The translations under genes and the position numbers were made by a program. 64,000 bases of DNA from Ctenosaura bakeri (lineage: Eukaryota > Chordata > Lepidosauria > Squamata > Iguanidae). Location: positions 186,001 through 250,000 of the forward strand of contig CAOLHI010000356.1 in NCBI GenBank assembly GCA_948474755.1, written 5' to 3'. Of this stretch, positions 55,935 through 64,000 are shown one piece after another; position 1 is the first letter of the stretch, and each line of letters starts with the position of its first letter. The notes under the pieces were generated by a model. The model was not told where the DNA came from and did no database searches. It worked only from the letters and a program-made list of their open reading frames with translations.

Positions 55935-56350
55935 CATTGGGGGGGGCTTCATCTTGATCCCACAGGGATATTTGGCAAGATATTTGGTAGGTACATGTGA
56001 GAAGGCCTTCTTGGTGACTGCTCCCAGAAAGTTGGCCTGGATCCCCCCGTTCTTCTATTTACTAGTAGGCAAAGTCCTCGAGAAATCTGGACTGGTGACT
56101 GATCACTGTGAAAGGGTTTTTCAACAGGGACTGCTGTACTTTTATCCACATAGTTATTTTTAAAATACTTTTACGTTGTTTTAAATGACTGCCATTTTTA
56201 ATAGGATAGTTTATTAAATGGCTTTTAAATTTCAGAAAGAATTATTATGGTTTGTTTTAGCTGCATTGGTTCAGCCTATATTGCAAGCCACATTGGGTCC
56301 CATTCTGGGAGGAAGACAGAATATGCCTTAAGTAAATAAATAATAAATGC
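55935..56350 (+). mobile_element. LINE 3' end (CR1/L2 group)
   Basis: GAGAAGGCCTTCTTGGTGAC followed by TGCTCCCAGAAAGTTGGCC is a decayed form of the GRRAFSVAAPRLWN coding end seen in vertebrate LINEs. It is followed by a T-rich 3' UTR and the tail ATTGCAAGCCACATTGGGTC...GGAAGACAGAATATGC, ending in AATAAATAATAAAT. This is the normal 3' tail layout. Reading frame broken; a dead 5'-truncated copy. Confidence 0.72.
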
Positions 56351-57950
56351 TGTATGGTGTTGGAAATATAGGTGTAATGGGGGTTGGGACACTGCTATTG
56401 GGTAAAGCTGGGGCTCAGAGTTGAGTAGGCAAACAGTTGTGGTGGATGACCACTAACTGTTGGAGTGAGTTTGAAACAAGAGATGAGACTGGTGCAAAAC
56501 TCACATAGACTCCTCAGGTACAGGAGTGGAACTGCATATGTTGATTCCATCTCCTGTGCACCTATATCTGATTTCAGTCCCAAACTCCCTATGCTGATCA
56601 GGGAGGTCTGAGGGGACATTTTATTTGCGTTCAGTTGAACACATGCAGAACATTACACTTGATCAGAGACTCTGTCTTATCAGCAGGAGCAAGTATGGAG
56701 GTGGCCAAGGCTACCTAGTTGGAGCCTTCACACATCCATGCAAATACCTCACAAGAAATACAGTAATCAGACAAGGATATTTTGAAACTTGGAAAACTCC
56801 TGGCTTCCTGCTGCTATATAGTCTTTGCTTTAGTTATGTTTTTGGTGAATTCCTTGAGGAGTGTGTCAGCAGTATGGAGGGTTTTCACTTAAAATTGCTT
56901 ATCGGTGGAAGAAAACAGATGACTTCATCTAGTCTAGGTGCGCACATGGTTTAACATCAATATTGTAGAAAAGAATTTTATATCAAAATGAGAATGTCCA
57001 GAGGTACCTCATTTAGACACCTTATTGGCTGAAGTTTTCCTGTTTTGGATACTCTAGATTAGGTAATATTCATGAAAGATTCAGTATTTCCTTCAGGTAT
57101 TTTTTAGATTTAGCTTATTGGACTGACAAGGTGTGCATTAGAAGTCACTGTAACAAGGGTGCCTTTTGTGGTCAAATATATTCTTCATATATACAATATG
57201 GGTAGAAGAGGTGGAGAAAAAAACATTATTGCAACTGTCATTGTGGATTTTTAAAATTGGGGAAAAATGAATTTAGCTGTCATAGTGTCTTAGAGTTCTT
57301 ACTGTTTCTTTCGAACACTTGAGAATTCTGTCCTACCAATTTAAATTAGAATATATGCCATGTTTCAATTGCTTTATGTGCTTTATAGTAGATAAAATAT
57401 GTTAATTTGTGTAAATGCTGTTCTGAGTGCAAATGCTTATGCTGAAAGCATGCTTATCTTTAAAGCTGCATGTCTTTCATTCTTGGCTTCTTTTATATGC
57501 TCACTTTATTTTTTTAATGCATGTCTTAATATTTGAGGAGACTTTTTAAAGAGAACATTTGAAGCTATGTGGAAAGAACCTCATGACTTCATAAATATTC
57601 ATGAGACAATCTTTTTTTACTGAATTGCTAAGAATTTTTTCCCCTCATTTTTTGTGCTAGTGTTCTGCAGGCTCCTTTATGCTTCGCTTCATTGCAATGG
57701 ATTAGCAAAACTGGAATACTGGTGTTGCTGATCTTTTCTAAATTTGATACCTTTTTAAATGAAGGAAGTCAGTCTGCCTCCTATGGTTATCATGTGTTAG
57801 TTTGTCTTCCCCCATGGAATTTGAAAACAGTTCAACTATGAATAATAGACATCATGGTGGCAATAAACAACTTAATACTCAGTTTAATTGAAATGGTGCA
57901 ATTATTTTCACACACTGACCACTTTCTCAAAGAGCCGCAGGAATCATGAG
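56351..57950. other. Intronic stretch, no gene seen
   Basis: AT-rich intron. Frames at 56395-56954 on both strands show no recognisable domain. Confidence 0.5.
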
Positions 57951-58037
57951 ACCCTCCACATGTTGTTGGATTGCAGCTTCCAGCAGCCTTAGACAACATA
58001 GCCAGTGTTGAAGAATGTTGGAAATTGCAGTATGACA
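57951..58037. mobile_element. Palindromic repeat remnant
   Basis: CTCCACATGTTGTTGGATTG, CAGCTTCCAGCAGCCT and later GAATGTTGGAAATTGCAG fit a decayed copy of the reptile repeat with mirrored ATGTTGTTGGACTACAACT...TGCAGTCCAACA arms. About 85 bp; both arms partly visible. Confidence 0.55.
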
Positions 58038-58196
58038 GCATTCAAAGGGCTGAACCCTTGCTGTAAGCACTACTGCAGGCATGCCAAAATGCATAGTTAT
58101 ATTCAGAAGGATTGAGAAATTTGTTTCCCTTTTGGGGAAAATGACATGTCAGAAATTACTTTTGTAAACTTGCTTAATTTCAAAAACACTGGGAAT

Positions 58197-58229
<33 letters not shown>

Positions 58230-58285
58230 TTTATTTTTTTCCACCTTTTCTTCCTGGTTGGGACTTAAGGCGGCTTACAACAATT
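58197..58285 (-). mobile_element. LINE 3' tail with (ATC)n microsatellite
   Basis: A run of about eleven ATC units (58197-58229) is followed by TTTATTTTTTTCCACCTTTT and GGACTTAAGGCGGCTTACAA. In reverse complement this reads as a LINE 3' tail (TTGTAAGCCGCC...TAAAGATGATGATG). The microsatellite has therefore most likely grown from the LINE's own terminal repeat. Confidence 0.72.
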
Positions 58286-58295
58286 AAAAGACATA

Positions 58296-58474
58296 GGGCC
58301 TTTCCGCACTACACTGTTTTAGTGCTATTGTTCTACGTTCAACATCCTGTGGAATCCTGGAGTTTGCAGTTTAGGGAGACAGAGCTCTTTGGCCTCAGTA
58401 AACTACAAACCTCAGATTCCACAGAATGTTGGAAATGGAACAATAACACTATAACAGTGGAGTGTGGAAAGACC
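58296..58474. mobile_element. Fold-back MITE
   Basis: Ends GGGCCTTTCCGCACTACACT and, inverted, GGTCTTTCCACACTCCACT, with TA on both sides (58294-58295, 58475-58476). The arms AGTGCTATTGTTCTACGTTC and GGAACAATAACACTATAACA match the other fold-back copies. The loop AGAGCTCTTTGGCCTCAG is also shared. It is inserted just beyond a LINE tail. Confidence 0.83.
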
Positions 58475-58689
58475 TATAGTTAAAACATGCATTCCTGAGG
58501 TCAGATGCCCATGAAGGACTAGATGTGCAGTTTTTTCGATCCACATCCATATGGCAAATGATGGATATTTCCCCCCCCCCCGGTATTCTGCATTGTTTGG
58601 GTTTGGGAATCTAGGTACTGTTTGGGAACCTAGGCATTAGAACTTTTCCAATGTTTTAAAAATTTGCGCAAGGTTTGATGCAGTTTGCT

Positions 58690-58910
58690 GTTTTTTGCAT
58701 TTAAATCATTTCTGACTTATGGAGTCCCTCAGACCATAAATGGGATTTTCTTGGCAAAATTTGTTCAGAAGGGGCTTGCCTTTTCCTTTCCTGAGAGAGT
58801 GTGACTTGCCCAGGATCACACAGTGGGTTTCCATGGCTAAGTGGAATTTCAGACCCTGGACTCCATGGTTATACTCCAACACTCAAACCAATACGCTACA
58901 CTGGCTCTCT
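58690..58910 (-). mobile_element. tRNA-derived Sauria SINE, diverged
   Basis: In reverse complement: CAGTGTAGCGTATTGGTTTG head, CACTGTGTGATCCTGGGCAA and AGTCACACTCTCTCAGG body, then CCAAGAAAATCCCATTTATG and ATAAGTCAGAAATGATTTAA tail. Same family as the copy at 49592-49830, more decayed. Confidence 0.85.
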
Positions 58911-59351
58911 GCTAAAGTAGACATATGATTTGTAAGGGCAAATATTCTCCTTTCTGATGTTTATAACTTTTTCACCCATGGAAAAAAGAATGATAATAGA
59001 AGTGCCATTTTACTAATGCACTATACCACTATAGCTCTAAAACAAATGTTTCTGTTTTTTTTTATACATATATCATATTTTGTTCTGAAGCCCACTTGGT
59101 GATGAGAATAAATAAATAAAATGTTGCAGCCAATGCTTGGAATTGCCAGAAATTTGTCTAGAACAACATAATGTATCTGGTATTTAAAAAAAAAAAAAAA
59201 AACTGCTAGAACTCTAGAAACCAGTGCCCTCTGAGCATCTGTATATCCCTTCCAATGGCATCAGCAGTATTTTCCCTCCAAATATATTAAAACTAAATAC
59301 TGTGCCTGTGCTTCCCTTGCATTTTGCTACTACTAGTGATAGGAATCATGG

Positions 59352-59432
59352 CCTCTGAATGTTGTTGTACTGTGTCTTCTAGCAACCTGAGACAGCACAG
59401 CCAGTAGCGAGGAATATTAGGAATATCGGCAC
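59352..59432. mobile_element. Palindromic repeat remnant
   Basis: CTGAATGTTGTTGTACTGTG, TCTTCTAGCAACCTGAGACA, GCACAGCCAGTAGCGAGG and ATATCGGCACTGCAT follow the order of the same mirrored reptile repeat as at 57951-58037. Very diverged. Confidence 0.5.
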
Positions 59433-60862
59433 TGCATGATTTTCTCCCTGATGTGTCCTATTAGGCTGGTGGTATACCACAGTGTTTTAGTGCAGAAAGT
59501 AAGTTATTTATTCAATGAAAATTACGTTTTAAAAGTAGAAACAGTTTCTCACATCTTTTTGGACTTTGTAGTTCGTAATGTTAAAGAGGTGGCACCCTTT
59601 TTGTTATTAGGTTGTCCATCTTCCACTTGAAATGATTTGATGGAACCTGATATCAAATAAATCTGGAATAAAGGTCTGCCACTTGTGTGTATTAGATTTG
59701 TTTAAAGCTCTGGGATCTTCAGGAGAAAGCGTGTATGTTGATTTAATAAGAGCACCATACACAATTGTGGCATTTGTTAAATACAGTGCATTTTACATTT
59801 CTATCCTTGAAATAATAATTCATTGTGCTGTATCGCTCATGGACTGTGAAGTGTATATCATGCTAAGGGGAAATGAAATTCATGTTCAGTACTGTAGAAT
59901 CTACAGTTTCTTGCCAGCTGATAATAAATGCCCAGTCAACAGTAATGCTAGTCTCTGTAATGAGAACATCAACGTAGATAAATCAGACATTATTGAAGAC
60001 ATTTTTCCCTGGTAAAATGAAAATAAAATGTGCTAGCTGGATGTTACTCACTGCTGATTATTCATCTATATTCATTGAGTTTCAATGTGCTGGCCATTTA
60101 GGCCAACAGTTATGAAAATGGGATGTTTTGTAAGTTAATGGTTTGGGGTTTCACTCCCAAGGTTCTGTACAGTAATGGGGGGATGGCAGAAATACAGCAA
60201 AATCTTTGTTTTTTTGTGTTAGGGATTTTTCGTGCCTTTCTTTGAGTTTTACAAAAAAATCTCTGCAGTCTTGCACATTATATGTACCTTTTGAATGTTA
60301 ATGCATATTTTAAAGTTAAATGGTACGTCAAGTAAAAATTAGTCAAAATTTTTATAAGGTGAAGTACATTTAATCTGATTGGAAAATAAGATGTGATGTG
60401 TGCTCCAATCAGATGCATTTTTCTAGTGGAATCAGCTCTGCCATTAGGAAACATGAGACAGTTACCTCAGAGTAAACAAGGCAGCAGGTGGAAACTACCA
60501 ATGCAAGTTTTATACCTGCCTGAGGATGGAGTTTTGCTGGGTTGGGGGGCCCTACTTTGTGTCTCACCAGGTGGTCAATACATCGCAACTATGTGAGAAC
60601 AGTTCTCCTGATCCATGGCACCTCAGCAGGCCTGATTGATGCCAGTGCTGGTTTCATTTAAGTACTGAGTTCTGTAGGGGGGGAAAACCCTACACCACTG
60701 TTTATTAAAGCCTCTGGGCTTCTATTACTTACAGTGTGCTCTCTGCTAGCACAGCCTCAAATATGCAAATATGAATCATGTGAGTCTTGTGTCCAGTTAT
60801 CATCAATGGACACAGTGGGCACTTGCCAGCTCTGGTACGGGTGCATGCACATTGCATCCATT
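59433..60862. other. Intronic stretch, no gene seen
   Basis: AT-rich intron. The 110-codon + strand frame at 59683-60015 has no recognisable domain, no splice or promoter context, and is probably chance. Confidence 0.5.
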
Positions 60863-60878
60863 GAGGATAATGGGATGG

Positions 60879-62424
60879 AAGATATCATGGTTTAAATGTA
60901 TTCGTCTAGAGCAGAGGACTAGGAATTGGGAAAGGAGTAATAAAGATCTTAGAGAATATACCAAATTTGAACTAATGATTAGTCAAAGAGAAAGCATGGA
61001 GGAAAATGAAATTTTGAAGGATACGACAAGTGAAATATATAAAATGTCAGAACATAAAGAGCAAGAGGAATATCTTAGAAAAATATGGGAGGAAGAATTA
61101 GCACAAAAAAGATATTCAGAATTGGGAAGAAATTTGGAATCATCATCATTTAAAAAAATTATCTGTGTGGATAAACGAGAATTATTATAAACTGGTTTGG
61201 AGATGGTACCTAAAACCAGGAAGGTTAGATCACATAGATAAGAATTATTTGAGGTTGCGTTGAAGGGGCTGCCAAGAAATTGGTACTGATATTCATATGT
61301 AGTAGAGTTGTAAATGTGTACAGAAATTTTGGCAAGTGGTATTTAAACAGATAAAAGAGATAACAGAAATTGATTTAGAAATATGCCCAAGTATAGCATT
61401 GTTATCTATATATGATAAGGTTAACTCTACTCAGACTGTGAAGGATTTAATTACAAATTTACTAATTGCAGCAAGATTAATTGTATCAAGAAAATGGAAA
61501 ATTCAAGGATATCTTCAAACAGAGGATTGGTATAAAGAATTGCGGTTAATGATGAGTTCATATGTGGAATTAAAGTTAAAAAAGAAATAATGAAAGGGAG
61601 TGGTTTTGATGCAATATGGAAGATATTCATGGAAAAGGTATTAGCAAAAGAGGATGGTGTTACACCTCCCTAAGAAGAGTTACAATTTTGGAAGATGGAA
61701 TAAAATGAGATATAATAGGCTTTGGAGATGGGGTACACTTAGTTATGGTGATAGGTTTGATTTAGGGTTAATTAGGTGAAAAGAAAAGAAAAATAGTATT
61801 GTATAGTATAATAAGAGTAATTAGGTAATGCTAGTTATGGTTTAGAATAGAAATAAGAATGAAATTACGAATATGACCAGTATATTTTGAAAAGGATAGA
61901 TATAAGAATGAAGTTACTAATATTACATTTTGAAAATGTTACTCATGGGTATAATTAATAATATCTGGTATAATTAGAATGAGACTTAGAGAGAGAGAGA
62001 TAAAATCAAAAATATATAACCAGTATGATTTATAACATATTGTATAAATAATACTATGTACAGTAGAGTCCTGGTTATCTGACCTAAACCGGCGGGCACA
62101 GGGTCGGATAACTGAACTGTTGGATGACACGGAGCCCCGTGGTGGCTGCCATTTTGGGGGCGTGTCGGGGCGGGCCTGGGGGCATGTCAGGGCATGTCTG
62201 GGCGCGCGGAAATGCCTGCAGCCACGCCCCCAGGCAGCCGCGACGTTGGTTAATCCAGAGCATTGGATAACTGCAGGTCAGATAACCGGGACTCTATTGT
62301 ATAAGAAATTTGGAGAGAAATAGCAATGTAAGCATTTTTTTTCCTTTCCCTTCACTTTCACGTTTGTTATGTTATCTTTTTGTGTGTTTTTTTTCAATAA
62401 AAATTTAAAAAATATTTAAAAGAA
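60879..62424 (+). pseudogene. 5'-truncated L1 LINE with perfect 16-bp target duplication
   Basis: GAGGATAATGGGATGG occurs exactly at both edges (60863-60878 and 62425-62440), which fixes the insertion. Inside, the first coding part (to 61190) has IWEEELAQKRYSELGRNLE. The next frame gives YKLVWRWYLKPGRLDHIDKN, then GCQEIGTDIHM, and 61336-61590 has FKQIKEITEIDLE, NLLIAARLIVSRKWK and ELRLMMSSYVELK. Together this is the C-terminal end of L1 ORF2 including the RWYL and zinc-knuckle-like region, broken by frameshifts and stops. A long purine-rich 3' UTR and an A-rich tail (AATAAAAATTTAAAAAATA) follow. A Tigger-like MITE is nested at 62061-62299. Dead on arrival, because it lacks the RT domain. Confidence 0.93.
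62061..62299. mobile_element. Tigger/pogo-like GC-rich MITE nested in L1
   Basis: Same family as 2855-3114: left end CAGTAGAGTCCTGGTTATCT, right end GATAACCGGGACTCTATTG, TA on both sides (62059-62060, 62300-62301). Shared GC-rich interior with GGGCGTGTCGGGG and AATGCCTGCAGCCACGCCCC. It sits in the L1 3' UTR, so it inserted after the L1. A 67-codon open frame across it (62120-62323) is compositional. Confidence 0.88.
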
Positions 62425-62698
62425 GAGGATAATGGGATGGCACATTTGTACTTTTTGTTTTAGGTGAGGATTCCTGGAACAGACACCCCCCCACACACAC
62501 ACACACAAAAGGAGGATACACTGTATTTCAAATGCTACGCACAGGGTTTTTAAAACTGTTTTAATCTTTTAAACTTGTAAAGGAATTTAATATGTTTTTC
62601 ATTTATCAAAGTTATCTGTATCATTTTAAATTGTTTTAACCTGTTAGTATTGATTTTACTTGCAAAGATCTTTTAATGTAGGGTGGGGCAGACTTCTG
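62425..62698. other. Intronic spacer between two L1 fragments
   Basis: Begins with the second copy of the L1 target duplication, then a C-run and (CA)n tract at about 62485-62506. The remainder is T-rich. Nothing else recognised. Confidence 0.6.
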
Positions 62699-63240
62699 TG
62701 ATCCATGGAGATGGCAGCAAGATTAATATACACACAGAAGTGGAAGAGCAGCGAGGTCCCAGCTACAGAAGATGGCTCTTTAAATTAATAGATTTATCAG
62801 AGATGGATAAATTAACAATTTTGTGATGAGAAATATCGTTAGAGACCTTTGTGAAAGAGTGAAAGCCATTAATACATTTTTTTAAGGACAAAAAGAACAA
62901 CTTATCAACTATTAGTTTTGAATATTGGTATGTTATAAAATAAGCACTGGAGATTATCTCTTAGAATGTATTTGATTAACAGAAGTTGATTTAATACTAT
63001 GTTATAGAATCTGTACTGGGGGAGTTAGAAATTTTTAAGTGTATTTGTTGGTATTAGTAGTTGTGGTTGTATTTTTTGAGTTTTTTTGTTTGTTTCTTTT
63101 ACTTTGTTGTTATGGGGTTAGCAGAGAGGGGGATGTATGTGTAGATATGTAGTTTTAATGTTGTGTTGAATAGTGTTATAATATTATGTTGTGTTACAAA
63201 ATAAACTTTATAACACACACAAAAAATAAAACCAGGGAAA
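62699..63240 (+). pseudogene. Second L1 3' fragment
   Basis: The coding end AARLIYTQKWKSSEVP (62702-62749) is followed, after a frameshift, by YRRWLFKLIDLSEMDKLTIL. This is the L1 ORF2 C-terminus (usually AARILIAKKWK...P....WL.K...E.DKLT). A T/G-rich 3' UTR runs to GTTACAAAATAAACTTTATA and an A-rich tail. It belongs to a different subfamily from the L1 at 60879-62424, since the 3' UTRs differ. No target duplication was found. Confidence 0.82.
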
Positions 63241-63957
63241 AATAAATAAATAAGGTACTGAATCCTCCATGTAGTGTTCTCAGTTGAGATAGTTCGATGA
63301 ATGGCTCATTGGTTAACATCAAAGTAATATTCAGCTGCCAGTCTGATTAACTCTTGTGCGTGCAATACGTTCGAGTTGTGTAAAGTCTGTTGGGTTTAGC
63401 CCTATCTCCATACAGTAAAGATTTCTAAAAACTATAATGTATTAATCAGGTTATTTCCTGTTAACTCATGCACTGGTCCATGGGTGATATAGGTTAAATC
63501 AGAGATGAATCATTAGGAGATATATTTCCCAGAACTATAAACAAAAATATTTACAAATTAATTAATTAATTAATTTTATCTACATATTTAATTTATATTT
63601 TTTTTATTACCCAACCAGACAGGTAAAGAGGTTGGTACATATATTCATATTTGTCAGAAATATCCAGATATAGTGAAATATTTGGTCAGATGTATTTTCT
63701 GAAATCAGTGAAATCATGGGCTAGACAGTTCCTGTTTCACCAGCAATCACTTTTAGGTGTTTTCCACAGAGATCATTGGCAATTGATACACAAAGATCTT
63801 AAACTCCTATGTCAGGCAACAAGATTAGAAATTGTTATTAAATCAGTGGTGCATATGTATCTGGAATATTGCAGTTGTAGAAAAACTAACGGCACATGTC
63901 CTTCTAAAACATCCTTATTATTGTCAACAGTAATTCTGAGATTGTTTATTTTTTGTT
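63241..63957. other. Intronic stretch, no gene seen
   Basis: AT-rich, with an (ATTA)n tract at about 63556-63576. The open frame running from 63651 to the end has no recognisable domain. Confidence 0.5.
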
Positions 63958-63958
63958 T

Positions 63959-64000
63959 GTTTGTTTGTATCCGCCTCTCCATATAGATCGAGGCGACGAA
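63959..64000 (-). mobile_element. LINE 3' tail cut by the window end
   Basis: GTTTGTATCCGCCTCTCCAT and ATAGATCGAGGCGAC resemble, in reverse complement, the CGCCTCGAT...GGAGAGGCGGATAC tail of L2/CR1-group LINEs preceded by a TTTG-type tail. Only about 40 bp are visible. Confidence 0.5.

Larger units (their letters stand above)
3816..64000 (+). other. MACROD2: Long downstream MACROD2 intron (continues beyond window)
   Basis: About 60 kb with no further recognisable host exon. I looked for the next macrodomain segments (YVIHTVGP, then CISTGIYGFP) and saw none, but a short exon could be missed by eye. The stretch is AT-rich and filled with interspersed repeats. Very long introns are characteristic of MACROD2 in mammals. 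That this whole stretch is one intron is inferred from the exon at its left edge. Confidence 0.75.

Noticed and set aside
59683..60015. 110-codon + strand open frame as a gene or exon
   Set aside because: No domain, no splice-site context and no composition difference from the intron.
61990..62010. CRISPR-like or other spaced repeat array
   Set aside because: Only simple GA-type sequence; no array of spaced direct repeats occurs anywhere in the window, and the sequence is vertebrate.

Overview
The window is vertebrate nuclear DNA, almost certainly from a squamate reptile (lizard or snake). It is AT-rich, non-coding and crowded with interspersed repeats. The squamate call rests on tRNA-derived SINEs of the Sauria type (Bov-B-like 3' end), a 5S-rRNA-headed SINE with the same kind of tail, a Bov-B/RTE LINE fragment, 5'-truncated L1s of lizard type, a CR1 3' end, and a DIRS1-type tyrosine-recombinase retrotransposon. 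No bacterial, viral or organellar gene is present.

Only one host coding segment is recognisable: a 117-bp phase-1/phase-1 exon at 3693-3809 (+). It encodes the [12 protein letters not shown]...[10 protein letters not shown] part of a macrodomain and matches MACROD2 better than MACROD1. Everything else reads as the flanking introns, with about 60 kb of downstream intron and no further exon found. This fits the very long introns known for MACROD2 in other vertebrates.

Layout. 0-3.7 kb: upstream intron with a hairpin element, a short fold-back element and a GC-rich Tigger/pogo-like MITE. 3.7-21.2 kb: intron with a CR1 end, a fold-back MITE, a GC-rich 412-bp MITE, back-to-back 5S- and tRNA-derived SINEs, and a decayed LINE reverse transcriptase. 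21.7-27.8 kb: the main accessory feature, a nearly complete 6.1-kb DIRS1-like element with inverted terminal repeats, Gag, RT-RNase H-methyltransferase, tyrosine recombinase and an internal complementary region (ICR). 28.3-29.2 kb: a probable solo LTR with a 4-bp target duplication. 32.7-33.0 kb: a Sauria SINE split by a 120-bp MITE. 35.7-37.2 kb: a large inverted repeat (about 190-bp arms, 1.1-kb loop) holding a perfect 79-bp tandem duplication. 44.1 kb: Bov-B. 47.4-48.3 kb: a hAT-type element with GACTTG arrays. 49.6-59.4 kb: SINEs, fold-back MITEs, a LINE 3' end and a small TA-MITE. 60.9-63.2 kb: two L1 3' fragments, the first with a perfect 16-bp target duplication and a nested Tigger-like MITE.

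The DIRS element is the only multi-gene unit. Gag is predicted to package the RNA, RT/RNase H to copy it, the ICR to template joining of the two ends into a circle, and the tyrosine recombinase to integrate it. Its long reading frames and exact ICR/terminus matches suggest a young copy. Its main uncertainty is the frame switch between the RT/MT and recombinase domains.
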